The translations under genes and the position numbers were made by a program. Below, one piece after another: positions 8,423 through 17,348 of a stretch of DNA of 39,491 bases (positions are counted from its first letter, which is position 1; each line of letters starts with the position of its first letter). Under the pieces are notes generated by a model, which was not told where the DNA came from, did not search any database, and worked only from the letters and a program-made list of their open reading frames with translations. This DNA is from a virus. The DNA is taken from positions 1 to 39,491 of IMG/VR virus record IMGVR_UViG_3300008262_000128; one strand, given 5' to 3'.

Positions 8423-9271
8423 ATGGCAAACGGCGAGTGGTTGACCCAGTTGATGGCAGGCCTTGGTGGCGCGTTCACCGGGGAGTCGATGGCCCGGGAG
8501 CGGATCGCTCAAGAACAGGAGGCCGAGCGCAAGCGGCAGGAGGCCGAGAACGAGCGGGAGCGCCTACGGCAGATTCAAGAGTTGCGCGGCCAGCCTTTCA
8601 GCGACGCGAATGCCGCGAAGTTGCTTGGCCTTGGTGATACGCCGCAGGCCGTTGCGGCCTTGAAGGATATGTTCACGCCGAAGACACAGCGGAAGTCGCT
8701 GATCGAGGGCGTGGGCAAGGACAATCGGCGATACAGTTTTGACCCCAATACTGGCGAGACGACGTTCTCTCCGGTCGAGGAATACCGTGCGCCTCGCGAG
8801 CCGAAGTCCGATGAGCCAACGGCGGCGGACAGACGGGCTGTTGAAAACGCGTTCCGTGGTGCGACGGGTGACGTGCAAAGACGGATACGCACCCAGCCAA
8901 AACTGGCTGATGTAAAGTATAAAGGTCTTACGTCGTCAGCGGCTCGCGACACCGCCTCGTTCTTGCAGGACCGAGCTGGATTCGACGCTGACACGGCGTT
9001 CAGTATGGAGCAAGCCAGAATGGCCGCTCGGGATCCTGCACTGAGCCCTCAACGTCAGCAGGAAATGGACAATCTGCTTGCCACTTTGTCCGGACAAAGA
9101 CCACAAATGTCGCCGACAGCGGCGGCGGAACAGGCCGAGGCGCGTGAGGTTCAGCAGGCCATTGCTCGCGTGATGGCGAGCGGTGCGTCTGATGAGGAAA
9201 AGCGGGCGGCGGTGCAAGAGATTAATAGAGAGTTCCAGCGAGCCATCCTTGAGATCCGGAGCGGTCGGTGA
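8423..9271 (+). CDS. Putative internal virion protein
   Basis: A 282-aa protein, mostly helical and charged. It starts one base after the previous stop. Residues 20-55 are a dense coiled coil (RQEAENERERLRQ). The middle contains a plausible beta segment, YSFDPNTGETTFSP, and the C-terminus is again helical. The stop overlaps the GTG of the next gene (GTGA). Codons after about 8800 become less GC-rich, continuing into the next gene. It is probably part of the ejection-protein set by position. No family was recognised. Confidence 0.55.
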   Translation: MANGEWLTQLMAGLGGAFTGESMARERIAQEQEAERKRQEAENERERLRQIQELRGQPFSDANAAKLLGLGDTPQAVAALKDMFTPKTQRKSLIEGVGKDNRRYSFDPNTGETTFSPVEEYRAPREPKSDEPTAADRRAVENAFRGATGDVQRRIRTQPKLADVKYKGLTSSAARDTASFLQDRAGFDADTAFSMEQARMAARDPALSPQRQQEMDNLLATLSGQRPQMSPTAAAEQAEAREVQQAIARVMASGASDEEKRAAVQEINREFQRAILEIRSGR

Positions 9272-12200
9272 CGGGACCTTCTCGGTATGACCAATTCATT
9301 CCCGGTGGCACCACACGGCAACAGCCGCGTAGCCGCTATGATGCGTTTGTACCGCAGGAGACAGAAGAGGAAAAGCGCCAGCGCGAAGAGCGGGAGCGGC
9401 GTGAGCGAGAAGAGCGCGATCGGCGTCAAGGTATTCTACGGTCCGCACTTATGCCGACTCTGGCTGACCCCGGCGTTACGACTGTAGAGGAGAGTCAGCG
9501 AGCGAAACGCTTTGCTGATTTGGAAAAGCGTCAGGTCGAGCGTGAGCTTTCGACATTGGGTGAACGAGCCGCCAATCGATTCAAGGCTCGTGGCGCGTCG
9601 CTTGCGAGTGCGTTTGCGAATATGGCTCCCGGTGACATTGGATCGGAAGCGGCAAAGACGTGGCAAGAATTGAGTCGTGGTATTGAAGGACAGGTTCCTG
9701 CGGCAAAGACTATTACGGGTAAAATAGCGAGTGGTGTTGGGTATGTCGGTCCTGATGTCCTCGCCACCATTCTTGGTGGCCGTATGGCGATTGGGGCGGC
9801 AGAGGCTAGTGCATTAGGACGTGTTGGGGCCACTGGCCTTAATGCGGCACAACGCGCACAAGCCACCGCAGAACTGGCGTCTCGTGGAAATCAGGCGGCA
9901 CGGTTAGCGGAAATCTTTCGCGGTTCGACCGCAAAGACTGGGATCGGCGGACTGGCGCAACGTGCTACGGTGGGTGCGGTTGCGTCTGCCCCGCTGGTAA
10001 CCATTCCCGGGGCATTGGCTGATGACCCACGGTTGTCCGTTACTGGCGGAGTTGGTGAGATGTATGGCGTTGACGTTCCCAAGCCCCTACGGTTGGCTGG
10101 CGACCTTGCCGTCGATGTTGGTGCTGGTTTCGTTGGCGAAGGACTAATGGCTGGTGGTGGTCGCGGACTATCCCGTCTTGCACAGGCGTTCGGCATCGGT
10201 GATGGTGCCGCTGGCAGGGCGGCTGGACAGGGACCATCGCTTCCGACGCGCAATGTGGCACGGGCAACCTATGCCGCCGAACAAGCGGCTGGCGAAACGC
10301 CAATTTTTGACAGGCGGTTAGGGGATCTGCGACGGCGAGCTGAACAACAAGCTCTGACCGTCACCGATGAGCAGATGCCGTTAGATGTGAACGCTCGCCT
10401 TCAGCGGTTGCGCGAGATTCGCGAAAGGATGGGTCAACCCGCTATCGAAGTGGTGCCAGCGATTGGCGGGAACGTTGTCCGGCAACAGGAAGATGCCGCC
10501 GCTCGGGCGGCCCGTGAAACCGCAGAACGAGAAGCTCGTCGGCAACGCGCCGTCCAGATCCCTGATGCGGAGGCCACGGCTCGACTGGAAGCGGCGGCGG
10601 CTCAAGCCACGCCCACACCTACCCCGGGCCTGATTGGTGGGTCACCGCTTGGTGTCGCTGGAGCCGTGGGGCAAATAGCGGCTGGGGCTGGGGCTGGGTA
10701 TTCGCTTGGTGAAACTCCCGAGGAGCAGGCGCTATATGCGTCAATGCTTTCTGGCGTTCCTGCTGGACGGAAACAAGTTATCCGGTCAGCAGATCAGTTG
10801 TTCCGATCCACACTCCCGCAAGAGGTCCGGTCGGTCGGACGCTTTGGGTTCGTGCAGTTGCCTGAAGCGTATCGGGCGGCTCCGAATCTCGCCTTGGAAA
10901 CGGAACACGTCGGTAACGTCATACGCGCAACCGAGCGACAACTGGCGGGTTTGGGGGCGGCTTCCCAAAATGTTGAACAGGGTGCTGGATTGTTTGGCGG
11001 TGATAATTCGCCTAATGCTTTGTATCGGTTTGTCGAGGATGCAACGGACGACCAAATGAGACAGGCGACGGCGATGCGCGGCATTGCCTATGGACAAGAT
11101 CAGCAGTTGTGGTATCGCCCTTCTCGCCAGACAGATACACCAGATAACGTCACGTCAGCGATTGTAGTAGCTGGACCGAAGTTTGGCGAATTGTCGGATG
11201 ATGCCATTAACGCAATCGTTAATCGGCTTCGTGCTTCGGACGCACTAGGTGTGGATGGTGGCGCAACGCGAGATGGTAACCATTTGCTACTCTTGAACTT
11301 AAAGCGTTATACGGAGATGGATGACGCTCAGTTTGAGTCGGCGGTTCAACGCGCTCTTGCGGATGTGGCCGAACAATACGATATTCAGCCCTACAGAACC
11401 ACCTATTACACGGAACATCTCGATGGCACTCCTGCCTATGTTAGATCTCTTGCCGGACGACCCGACGCCATTCAATCGGCCCGGGATGCTCTCGTGGAGG
11501 CGATCCCTGAATACATCCGGTACGCCGAGCGCACCGGATCAGATGTCGCAGAAACCATCGCCCGCCTTGACGGACGAGTCGCAGAACTCGATCAACTCCT
11601 CAAGCAGATAGGTTCGCCGCCACCCCGGGGGAACACTAAGGGGTCGCCGTTAGCAGAAGTAGCTAAAACGATTTACAAAGAGTTCCCGCGTCTCCGATCG
11701 ACGCGCCTTGAGGCGCAGGTGCCGGAGATGGTGTCGCGTCTAAAGACGGTGGTCGATAGCTTGATTGCGGATGGGGTTATCCCCCGCGAACTGGCAGAAG
11801 ATTGGTATCGGACGCTGACCGGATCGCAACGGCAAGTAGCGCAGTTAGCAATGCCAGAGGTACGGCAAGATCCAAAATACGTCCTGTATACAATCGTCAA
11901 TTCCATTCTGTCGTCCGGACAAGAAGTTCCGGTTGAGTCACGGGTCGGCTTGAACGTGTTCGATCAGTATTTGCGGACAAAGCGTTTTACGATGCTAAAT
12001 CCCGATGACCCAGCCTACGCCACCGCATATCGGCAAGGGACAAAAATTGACGCCAAGGGCAGAGAGGTGCTTGCGAGGGGACTTCGTTCGCCCAGTCGTG
12101 TGGTCGGCATATTAGGGGAATCTGCTCCCGCCGCTCCGCGCACGGTCAATCACGAAATGGCCCTGCAACGCCTTGACGCACTTGTGCAAGCCTACGGTGA

Positions 12201-15200
12201 GGAGGGTGCGGTCGAGCGGTTGCTAGGAACTGTACCGATTATGCAGGGCAAGACGGTAAAAGAACAGCGCCCAGCTTTGTTGGAGTTGTTCGGCCCAAAG
12301 ATTGGGCAGTATGCAATGGACAAACTCAACATCCCGGGAAGCGGTTCGACCATCGATCTGTGGATGGCGCGGATGGATTACTTCCTGCGTGGCGATGCGG
12401 CTGGTGGCATTCGCAATGGTAAATTGAATGATGTCGTTACGCCGTTGATGCGGCGACGGATGCAGACAGTGCTGGAGCAGTACGCGCAAGAGTACGGGAT
12501 GTCGCCATCTAGCGCACAGGCGCTAGCGTGGTATGCCATCAAGTATGCGTTTAGCAAGGCGGGTGGCACAATGAAGCCACAGACCTATGCGACGCTAGCC
12601 TCCGCCACGACAGACGCCCTGACACGCGCAGGGAAAAAGTACGCCCAGCCCATTGTACAGGGTGTGGGCAAAATGCGGACGGAAAACATCGGCTGGTCTT
12701 CCGATGAGGCGCTATCAAAGTATTTGAAGCGAACGGGACAAACCGGACAGGTGGCACCGCAATATGGAGGCTACGCTGGAACGGCGTTTGATATTGGTGG
12801 CGCGGTCGGCGAGGCGCTTAAGACCCCAATCGGCAGGCAGGTCCTGACCAAGGGTGGCGTGTACGGGGCCGGAGAGATAGTCGAGTCGGTCGGTGAGGGT
12901 GGCGAGACGTACGATGAGAGTCCGTTCCTGCGCGAGACTGGACGTGCGATGAAGGGGCTGGCACTCATTACGGCGGCCTATCCGGCAATAAGGGCTGGCA
13001 GTCGGGTGGGTGGAGCCAAGCTCCGCGATACGATAGCGCAGACCCCGCAGGGTCGGGCGGTACTGAACTCGATCAGCCGCGACATCCTCATCGATCCACG
13101 CATCCGAGAGATTGTTGAAGCGACCATCACCGAGATGTCGCGGTATCGGGCGATTGGGCGTGAGTTGGCGGCAGAGGCCAGAAAGCTCGGCCCTGCTGGC
13201 GACCGCTTGGTGTCCGACTTGGTCGAGATGGAGAACTTTGAGAACGTGGTCCTTGACCCCAATGAGATGGCGACGGCGGTCGCGCTGGCAAACCGTATAG
13301 CGGACTCTGTTGACAAGCTAGGGCTAGCGAAGGTGGAGCAGGGGTTGATTTCACAGGAGACCTATCAGGCTCGCCAGCGTGATTACCTCCGCCGTATTTA
13401 TGCGCGGTATGCGGGCGAGGAGGCAATGGAGGGGGTGCCGTCTGGAGCGCAGGCGCAACCCTTCCGCATTAAGGGAGAGAAGCAACGGCTCGACCTGTCG
13501 CCGGAACAGCGCAATGAACTGGGCGAGATTCGCGAGGCGTCGTATCGTCTGACGGAAACATTTGGGCGTGGCGGGAAGGACATTGCCACGGCCCGGATGT
13601 TCTTGGCATTGTCGGATGTCCCCGGCGTTATTGAGCCGCAGTACAAGCAGATCTTCGAGGAGGCGGCGATGGCGCGTGGTCTCCGCGATGCGGCCATCGC
13701 CAGCGGGGATAAGGAGGCCGCTCGCGATGCCTCCCGTGCCTACCTTGAGGCGAAGGCAACACTCGACAAAATGCGGCAGACGTTCAAGAAGGGCGACGAG
13801 TATGTCACCCTGCCGGATACCCCGGGGCTTGGGGTGTTGCGCGGGGCGGTCGTGCGTCGGGATGCCGCCGAGTATTTGCTAATGGTCGATGATTGGGCCG
13901 ATACGAAGCACGTCTGGGATAAGGCGTTGCAGGCGTGGAAGAAGATTCACACGGTCTACAACCCCGGGACGCACGTCGGAAACTTTGCGTCGAATGCCAT
14001 TATTACGGCGTTGGCTGGTATCCCACTTCCGATGCAACCGATCTATATGCGATCGGCATATAAGGACCTGAAGGCGTATGGTCCGGCGACTCGCTTCCTC
14101 ACCGAGAATGGTATCCTTGAGCGTGGTCTCCCGCTGTACGGGGTGACGCCAGTCAAGGGGTTGGCTGAGGACAAGGCGGCTCTGCGGACACTCGCTCGCA
14201 CGACCCGTCCGGAAACTCAGGCGGCACTAAAGAAGCAGGGCATTACGCCGATGAGTGCGGTGGAGCTAATGGCACGAGAGCGTGGGAATAAGATCACCCG
14301 TGCCTACGCGCTTGAGGACGGCGTCTATCGGGTGATGCTGTTCCAACGCTACGTCCAAGATGGGATGGAGCCGGAAGCGGCAATGAAGAAGATGATGGAA
14401 GCGTTACCGAATTACGACACGCGCTCGCCGATCCTGAAGGCGCTCAAGAACTCGGTGTCGCCGTTTATTATGTTCCCGGCTAAGTACATTCCGGCGGCGT
14501 TGAATCTGATTATGGAACACCCTGAGCGGTGGGTGGCGGTGGCCGCGATGTGGGGTGCGCTAAACGAGGCTAGCCGTCGTCTCTACGAGCCTTTGGAGCA
14601 GAAGGATCTCCCGCCGAACCAGCGCGGATATAACTACCTGATCCCGGGCCGCATTCAGGTCGATGCCATCGCCCGTCCTGCATTTAATCTCCTCGGTATT
14701 GAGCCGCCACCGGGGGACAAGTACACCTTTGACGTGGCGCGGTGGACGCCGTTCTCAGCGATCACCGGATCGCCTGCCCCCGGTGCGATCGCGACGCAGA
14801 TCAGCGAGGATATTCCGGGCATCCTCCAGCCGGGAGGTCCGATCGCGGACATCGGTGCGCTGTTTGTCAACCGCGATCCGTTCACAGGGGAGGAAGTGAT
14901 CCAACCCGGAATGACGGGGGGCGAGAAGGCTCGAGCGGTTGGTGGGCGGTTGGCTTCGCTGGCACTACCCTCGGCGGCATCGTTCCAAGCGCCTCGTGTT
15001 ATCAAAGATATTTTGCGGCAAGATCCGGCGGCGGCGGCCATCGATATGATGGGTCTCGTTGGACTACGTCCGTCGGTCGTTCGTCCGGGGATGGAAGAGT
15101 GGCGACAGACCAAGAAATACGAGCAGGCTGTGGAAGGCATTAAGACGCGCCTCGAACGGGAGCTTCGGAAGAGCAAGAATCCGGAGCGCAACGCCAGACT

Positions 15201-15279
15201 TGAAGAAGAAGCTGTGCAAGCAATCCTGCGTGAGGAGCAGAAGTATATGGACGCGCTAACGGTGCGGGTGCCGCGATGA
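9268..15279 (+). CDS. Giant (2003 aa) internal virion/ejection protein
   Basis: The largest gene. It starts at GTG 9268, overlapping the preceding TGA. Residues 1-110 are highly charged (REERERREREERDRR). Residues 140-320 contain Gly/Ala hydrophobic segments. Around residue 1010 is a helical block, FGPKIGQYAMDKLN followed by STIDLWMAR, resembling a domain in phage large polyvalent proteins. Around 1565 is KKIHTVYNPGTHVGNF, which I associate tentatively with the LPD38-type domain. The C-terminus is charged helix. No peptidoglycan-hydrolase motif was found. Size and place match the injected giant proteins of podoviruses. Base composition changes along the gene: roughly 9268-12950 is less GC-rich than the rest. 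Confidence 0.7.
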   Translation: MTGPSRYDQFIPGGTTRQQPRSRYDAFVPQETEEEKRQREERERREREERDRRQGILRSALMPTLADPGVTTVEESQRAKRFADLEKRQVERELSTLGERAANRFKARGASLASAFANMAPGDIGSEAAKTWQELSRGIEGQVPAAKTITGKIASGVGYVGPDVLATILGGRMAIGAAEASALGRVGATGLNAAQRAQATAELASRGNQAARLAEIFRGSTAKTGIGGLAQRATVGAVASAPLVTIPGALADDPRLSVTGGVGEMYGVDVPKPLRLAGDLAVDVGAGFVGEGLMAGGGRGLSRLAQAFGIGDGAAGRAAGQGPSLPTRNVARATYAAEQAAGETPIFDRRLGDLRRRAEQQALTVTDEQMPLDVNARLQRLREIRERMGQPAIEVVPAIGGNVVRQQEDAAARAARETAEREARRQRAVQIPDAEATARLEAAAAQATPTPTPGLIGGSPLGVAGAVGQIAAGAGAGYSLGETPEEQALYASMLSGVPAGRKQVIRSADQLFRSTLPQEVRSVGRFGFVQLPEAYRAAPNLALETEHVGNVIRATERQLAGLGAASQNVEQGAGLFGGDNSPNALYRFVEDATDDQMRQATAMRGIAYGQDQQLWYRPSRQTDTPDNVTSAIVVAGPKFGELSDDAINAIVNRLRASDALGVDGGATRDGNHLLLLNLKRYTEMDDAQFESAVQRALADVAEQYDIQPYRTTYYTEHLDGTPAYVRSLAGRPDAIQSARDALVEAIPEYIRYAERTGSDVAETIARLDGRVAELDQLLKQIGSPPPRGNTKGSPLAEVAKTIYKEFPRLRSTRLEAQVPEMVSRLKTVVDSLIADGVIPRELAEDWYRTLTGSQRQVAQLAMPEVRQDPKYVLYTIVNSILSSGQEVPVESRVGLNVFDQYLRTKRFTMLNPDDPAYATAYRQGTKIDAKGREVLARGLRSPSRVVGILGESAPAAPRTVNHEMALQRLDALVQAYGEEGAVERLLGTVPIMQGKTVKEQRPALLELFGPKIGQYAMDKLNIPGSGSTIDLWMARMDYFLRGDAAGGIRNGKLNDVVTPLMRRRMQTVLEQYAQEYGMSPSSAQALAWYAIKYAFSKAGGTMKPQTYATLASATTDALTRAGKKYAQPIVQGVGKMRTENIGWSSDEALSKYLKRTGQTGQVAPQYGGYAGTAFDIGGAVGEALKTPIGRQVLTKGGVYGAGEIVESVGEGGETYDESPFLRETGRAMKGLALITAAYPAIRAGSRVGGAKLRDTIAQTPQGRAVLNSISRDILIDPRIREIVEATITEMSRYRAIGRELAAEARKLGPAGDRLVSDLVEMENFENVVLDPNEMATAVALANRIADSVDKLGLAKVEQGLISQETYQARQRDYLRRIYARYAGEEAMEGVPSGAQAQPFRIKGEKQRLDLSPEQRNELGEIREASYRLTETFGRGGKDIATARMFLALSDVPGVIEPQYKQIFEEAAMARGLRDAAIASGDKEAARDASRAYLEAKATLDKMRQTFKKGDEYVTLPDTPGLGVLRGAVVRRDAAEYLLMVDDWADTKHVWDKALQAWKKIHTVYNPGTHVGNFASNAIITALAGIPLPMQPIYMRSAYKDLKAYGPATRFLTENGILERGLPLYGVTPVKGLAEDKAALRTLARTTRPETQAALKKQGITPMSAVELMARERGNKITRAYALEDGVYRVMLFQRYVQDGMEPEAAMKKMMEALPNYDTRSPILKALKNSVSPFIMFPAKYIPAALNLIMEHPERWVAVAAMWGALNEASRRLYEPLEQKDLPPNQRGYNYLIPGRIQVDAIARPAFNLLGIEPPPGDKYTFDVARWTPFSAITGSPAPGAIATQISEDIPGILQPGGPIADIGALFVNRDPFTGEEVIQPGMTGGEKARAVGGRLASLALPSAASFQAPRVIKDILRQDPAAAAIDMMGLVGLRPSVVRPGMEEWRQTKKYEQAVEGIKTRLERELRKSKNPERNARLEEEAVQAILREEQKYMDALTVRVPR

Positions 15280-15581
15280 GCAAGACCAAGAAGCTGATGG
15301 ACGAGGCCGTCACCAAGCGGTACAAGACGGCGGCGTGGTCACGAAAGGAAGGGCAGGACCCGGAGGGCGGCCTCAATGCAAAGGGGCGGGCCAGCCTCCG
15401 GGCGCAGGGCCAAGACATCCGGCCCCCGGTGACCAAGGAAAAGGCCGAGCGGTCGGAGAGTGAGGCGGCGAGCCGCCGATCGTTCTGTGCGCGGTCGGCA
15501 GGGCAGATGAAGATGTGGCCGAAGGCCGCGAAGGATCCCGACAGCCGCCTCCGCAAGGCGCGTCGGGCGTGGGATTGTTAA
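15276..15581 (+). CDS. Conserved phage protein, DUF6321-like
   Basis: A 101-aa basic protein overlapping the giant gene by ATGA. The pattern AWSRKEGQDPEGGLNAKGRA, then RRSFCARSAGQ and RRAWDC at the C-terminus, matches a widespread small phage family I recall as DUF6321. Two Cys residues are conserved in that pattern. Its function is unknown. It is usually found near structural or lysis genes, as here. Confidence 0.75.
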   Translation: MSKTKKLMDEAVTKRYKTAAWSRKEGQDPEGGLNAKGRASLRAQGQDIRPPVTKEKAERSESEAASRRSFCARSAGQMKMWPKAAKDPDSRLRKARRAWDC

Positions 15582-15601
15582 CCCTCAACTGACTGTATGG
15601 T

Positions 15602-15889
15602 ATGACGCCCCAGCACACTATCTCTCTCTTCATCGGTGCCGTGACGGGCATTAGCACGGGCGCGATGCAGACCGCCGCCGCCCAGCCGACGATGAGTCCG
15701 CTCTTGGTGCCGACGGTCTCGGCGATCGTCGGCGCGATCTTCAGCTACGCCGTCCTCAAGACGACGGTGAGCGTGATGGAGAAGGACCTGATGCAGATGC
15801 GGCAGGACTTGGGGCAGGTCTATGACCTGATTCGGGAATCGCACAGCCGAATTGCCCGGATCGAGGGGCGGCTGGACGAGCGCGAGTGA
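15602..15889 (+). CDS. Putative holin/antiholin, membrane plus coiled coil
   Basis: A 95-aa protein. One or two hydrophobic segments (about residues 8-28 and 34-52, LLVPTVSAIVGAIFSYAVL) are followed by a charged helix (DLMQMRQDLGQVYDLIRE and RIARIEGRLDERE). This layout resembles XhlA-type lysis helper proteins. The gene overlaps a second small membrane protein and lies just before the amidase, so a role in membrane permeabilisation or its timing is likely. Confidence 0.55.
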   Translation: MTPQHTISLFIGAVTGISTGAMQTAAAQPTMSPLLVPTVSAIVGAIFSYAVLKTTVSVMEKDLMQMRQDLGQVYDLIRESHSRIARIEGRLDERE

Positions 15890-16077
15890 TCACCAAACTA
15901 GGGGGGCGGAAGTTTGTCCTCTCGCTTCTTGGGGTTGTGGCGATTACTGCCCTCTCGCTTCACGGGGCCGACGCCACCGCCTACGGATCCATCGCCCTTA
16001 TCGTCACGGCCTACGCCGGGGCCAACGGCTACATCGAAGGACGCTATGCTCACCCATCCAAGCCCGAATCACAATAG
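15886..16077 (+). CDS. Putative holin
   Basis: A 63-aa protein starting at GTG 15886, overlapping the preceding stop (GTGA). It has the form LGGRKFVLSLLGVVAI (first membrane segment), a short loop, a second segment AYGSIALIVTAYAGAN, and a charged tail. Phage holins beginning LGGRKF are familiar beside endolysins. Its 3' end overlaps the amidase start by 32 bases in another frame, a compact lysis-cassette arrangement. Confidence 0.6.
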   Translation: MITKLGGRKFVLSLLGVVAITALSLHGADATAYGSIALIVTAYAGANGYIEGRYAHPSKPESQ

Positions 16078-16501
16078 CCGGGGCGAGCAGGAGGTGAAGG
16101 GCATCCTCCTCCACGCCGACGCCAGCCCCTCGGAGAAGGGGACGCTCTCGTGGATCCAGTCGTCCGAGAGTAAGGTGAGCTACCACGCGCTGGTCGGGCG
16201 GGACGGGGCGGTGTATACCTGCGTCCCCTACGATCGGCGAGCGTGGCACGGCGGGAAGGGGTATTGGTTGGGGTCCAAGGATGTAAACGGGATCACGATC
16301 GGGCTGTGCTTTGCGAACCGCAATAACGGCAAGGAGCCGCTGACCCCGGCCCAGATGGAGGGAATGCAGGCGCTCATTGCCGAGGTCCGGCGGCGGTACG
16401 GGTGGCTTCCGGTCGCGACCCACGCGCAGGTGGCGTTACCACCGGGACGCAAGAACGATCCGGAACACGTTCCCAATTTTCGCCTTGAGGACTATGCGTA
16501 G
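16046..16501 (+). CDS. N-acetylmuramoyl-L-alanine amidase (endolysin)
   Basis: A 151-aa, single-domain Amidase_2/PGRP-fold enzyme that cuts the amide bond between the sugar and the stem peptide of peptidoglycan. Likely Zn ligands are His23 (LLHADAS), His126 (THAQ) and Asp138 (GRKNDPE). SYHALVGRDGAVYTCV and WHGG match the core fold. ATG 16046 gives the length of T7 lysozyme (151 aa). Longer in-frame extensions lie over the holin gene and are unlikely. There is no signal peptide, so release depends on the holin. Confidence 0.9.
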   Translation: MLTHPSPNHNSRGEQEVKGILLHADASPSEKGTLSWIQSSESKVSYHALVGRDGAVYTCVPYDRRAWHGGKGYWLGSKDVNGITIGLCFANRNNGKEPLTPAQMEGMQALIAEVRRRYGWLPVATHAQVALPPGRKNDPEHVPNFRLEDYA

Positions 16502-17060
16502 GGACTGGCCGATGACCGTCTTCCTCTGGGTACTGGTGGCGCTGGGGGTCTGGTATGTGGCAGGCCGGGAGCAGGACGCCAAGATGAAGGCGTTATTGGC
16601 TAAGGCGGACACCGCCCGGGTTGCCTTCGACACGGCGCGGACGGTTGTCATACAAACGCAATACAAGACAAAGGCCGCATCCAAGCGGGAACGGGAGGCG
16701 CAGATGGTGTTAACGGCACGGCTGGCCCTGCTTGAGGACAGCATCGCCACCTATCGGGCGGTGGCGGCAGACGGGACCTCGACCGCCGACACCCTACGGG
16801 AGGCGCTGGTTCGGGCGACCGACCAACTCGATACCCTCAAGGGTATGGCGATAGCCTACTCGGTATCGGTAGACAGCCTCAAGGCCGCCTACGCCGAGGA
16901 ACGGCGGGCCGCGATCGTGGCGCTCACCAAGGCTGACGCCGTGATCAGGATGCAGGACAGCGTTATCTATCGGCTCCAGCGCCCCCTGCCCCGCACCCAA
17001 ACCGTCAAGGTGTTCGCGGCGGGAATCGGGATAGGGATTGCCATCGCCGTACTCAGGTAG
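16494..17060 (+). CDS. Putative spanin-like membrane coiled-coil protein
   Basis: A 188-aa protein overlapping the amidase stop by 8 bases. Residues 6-23 form an N-terminal membrane anchor (MTVFLWVLVALGVWYVAG). It is followed by about 140 residues of charged helix (EREAQMVLTARLALLED) and a hydrophobic C-terminus (AAGIGIGIAIAVLR). An N-anchored periplasmic coiled coil after an endolysin is the layout of Rz-type i-spanins. The C-terminal hydrophobic patch is unusual for Rz and could mean a two-anchor spanin. No o-spanin lipobox was noticed. Confidence 0.5.
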   Translation: MRRDWPMTVFLWVLVALGVWYVAGREQDAKMKALLAKADTARVAFDTARTVVIQTQYKTKAASKREREAQMVLTARLALLEDSIATYRAVAADGTSTADTLREALVRATDQLDTLKGMAIAYSVSVDSLKAAYAEERRAAIVALTKADAVIRMQDSVIYRLQRPLPRTQTVKVFAAGIGIGIAIAVLR

Positions 17061-17069
17061 TTACGGGTA

Positions 17070-17123
17070 TTGACAGATAAGCTCGGGGATGTTACCTACG
17101 GGTAACCACCACCGGGGGGAGAA
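17070..17123 (+). promoter_or_regulatory. Possible promoter, hairpin/operator and leader
   Basis: TTGACA at 17070-17075 is followed 17 nt later by a poor -10 (TACCTA). A perfect inverted repeat, GTTACC-TACG-GGTAAC (17091-17106), overlaps the -10. The bases before ATG 17124 (ACCACCACCGGGGGGAGAA) resemble the CA-rich, G-run leader seen on other non-virion genes. Confidence 0.4.
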
Positions 17124-17348
17124 ATGATTGCCGTGACCGTTGTGTGTCCGGGCTGTAACGGGACAGGGAACGCCAGCGATGGCTGGCGAGGGTGCGGGGA
17201 GTGCTTGACGCAGGGCCATATCCGGGTCAACCGGAATGCGGACGGGACGATCCCGAAGGGACTGCGGGAGTGGGTCGATGAAATGGATTTTGGGGAGATC
17301 CCCGAGAACCCGCTGACGCTCCGCTCCGAGAGCTATGGGCGTCCGTAG
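17124..17348 (+). CDS. Small zinc-ribbon protein
   Basis: A 74-aa protein with a DnaJ-type metal site: CPGCNGTG near residue 8 and CGEC near residue 24. The rest is acidic. The strong G-run leader fixes the ATG at 17124. Its last 14 bases overlap the metallophosphoesterase gene, so the two are probably co-translated. The function is unknown. A nucleic-acid or protein adaptor is possible. Confidence 0.7.
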   Translation: MIAVTVVCPGCNGTGNASDGWRGCGECLTQGHIRVNRNADGTIPKGLREWVDEMDFGEIPENPLTLRSESYGRP

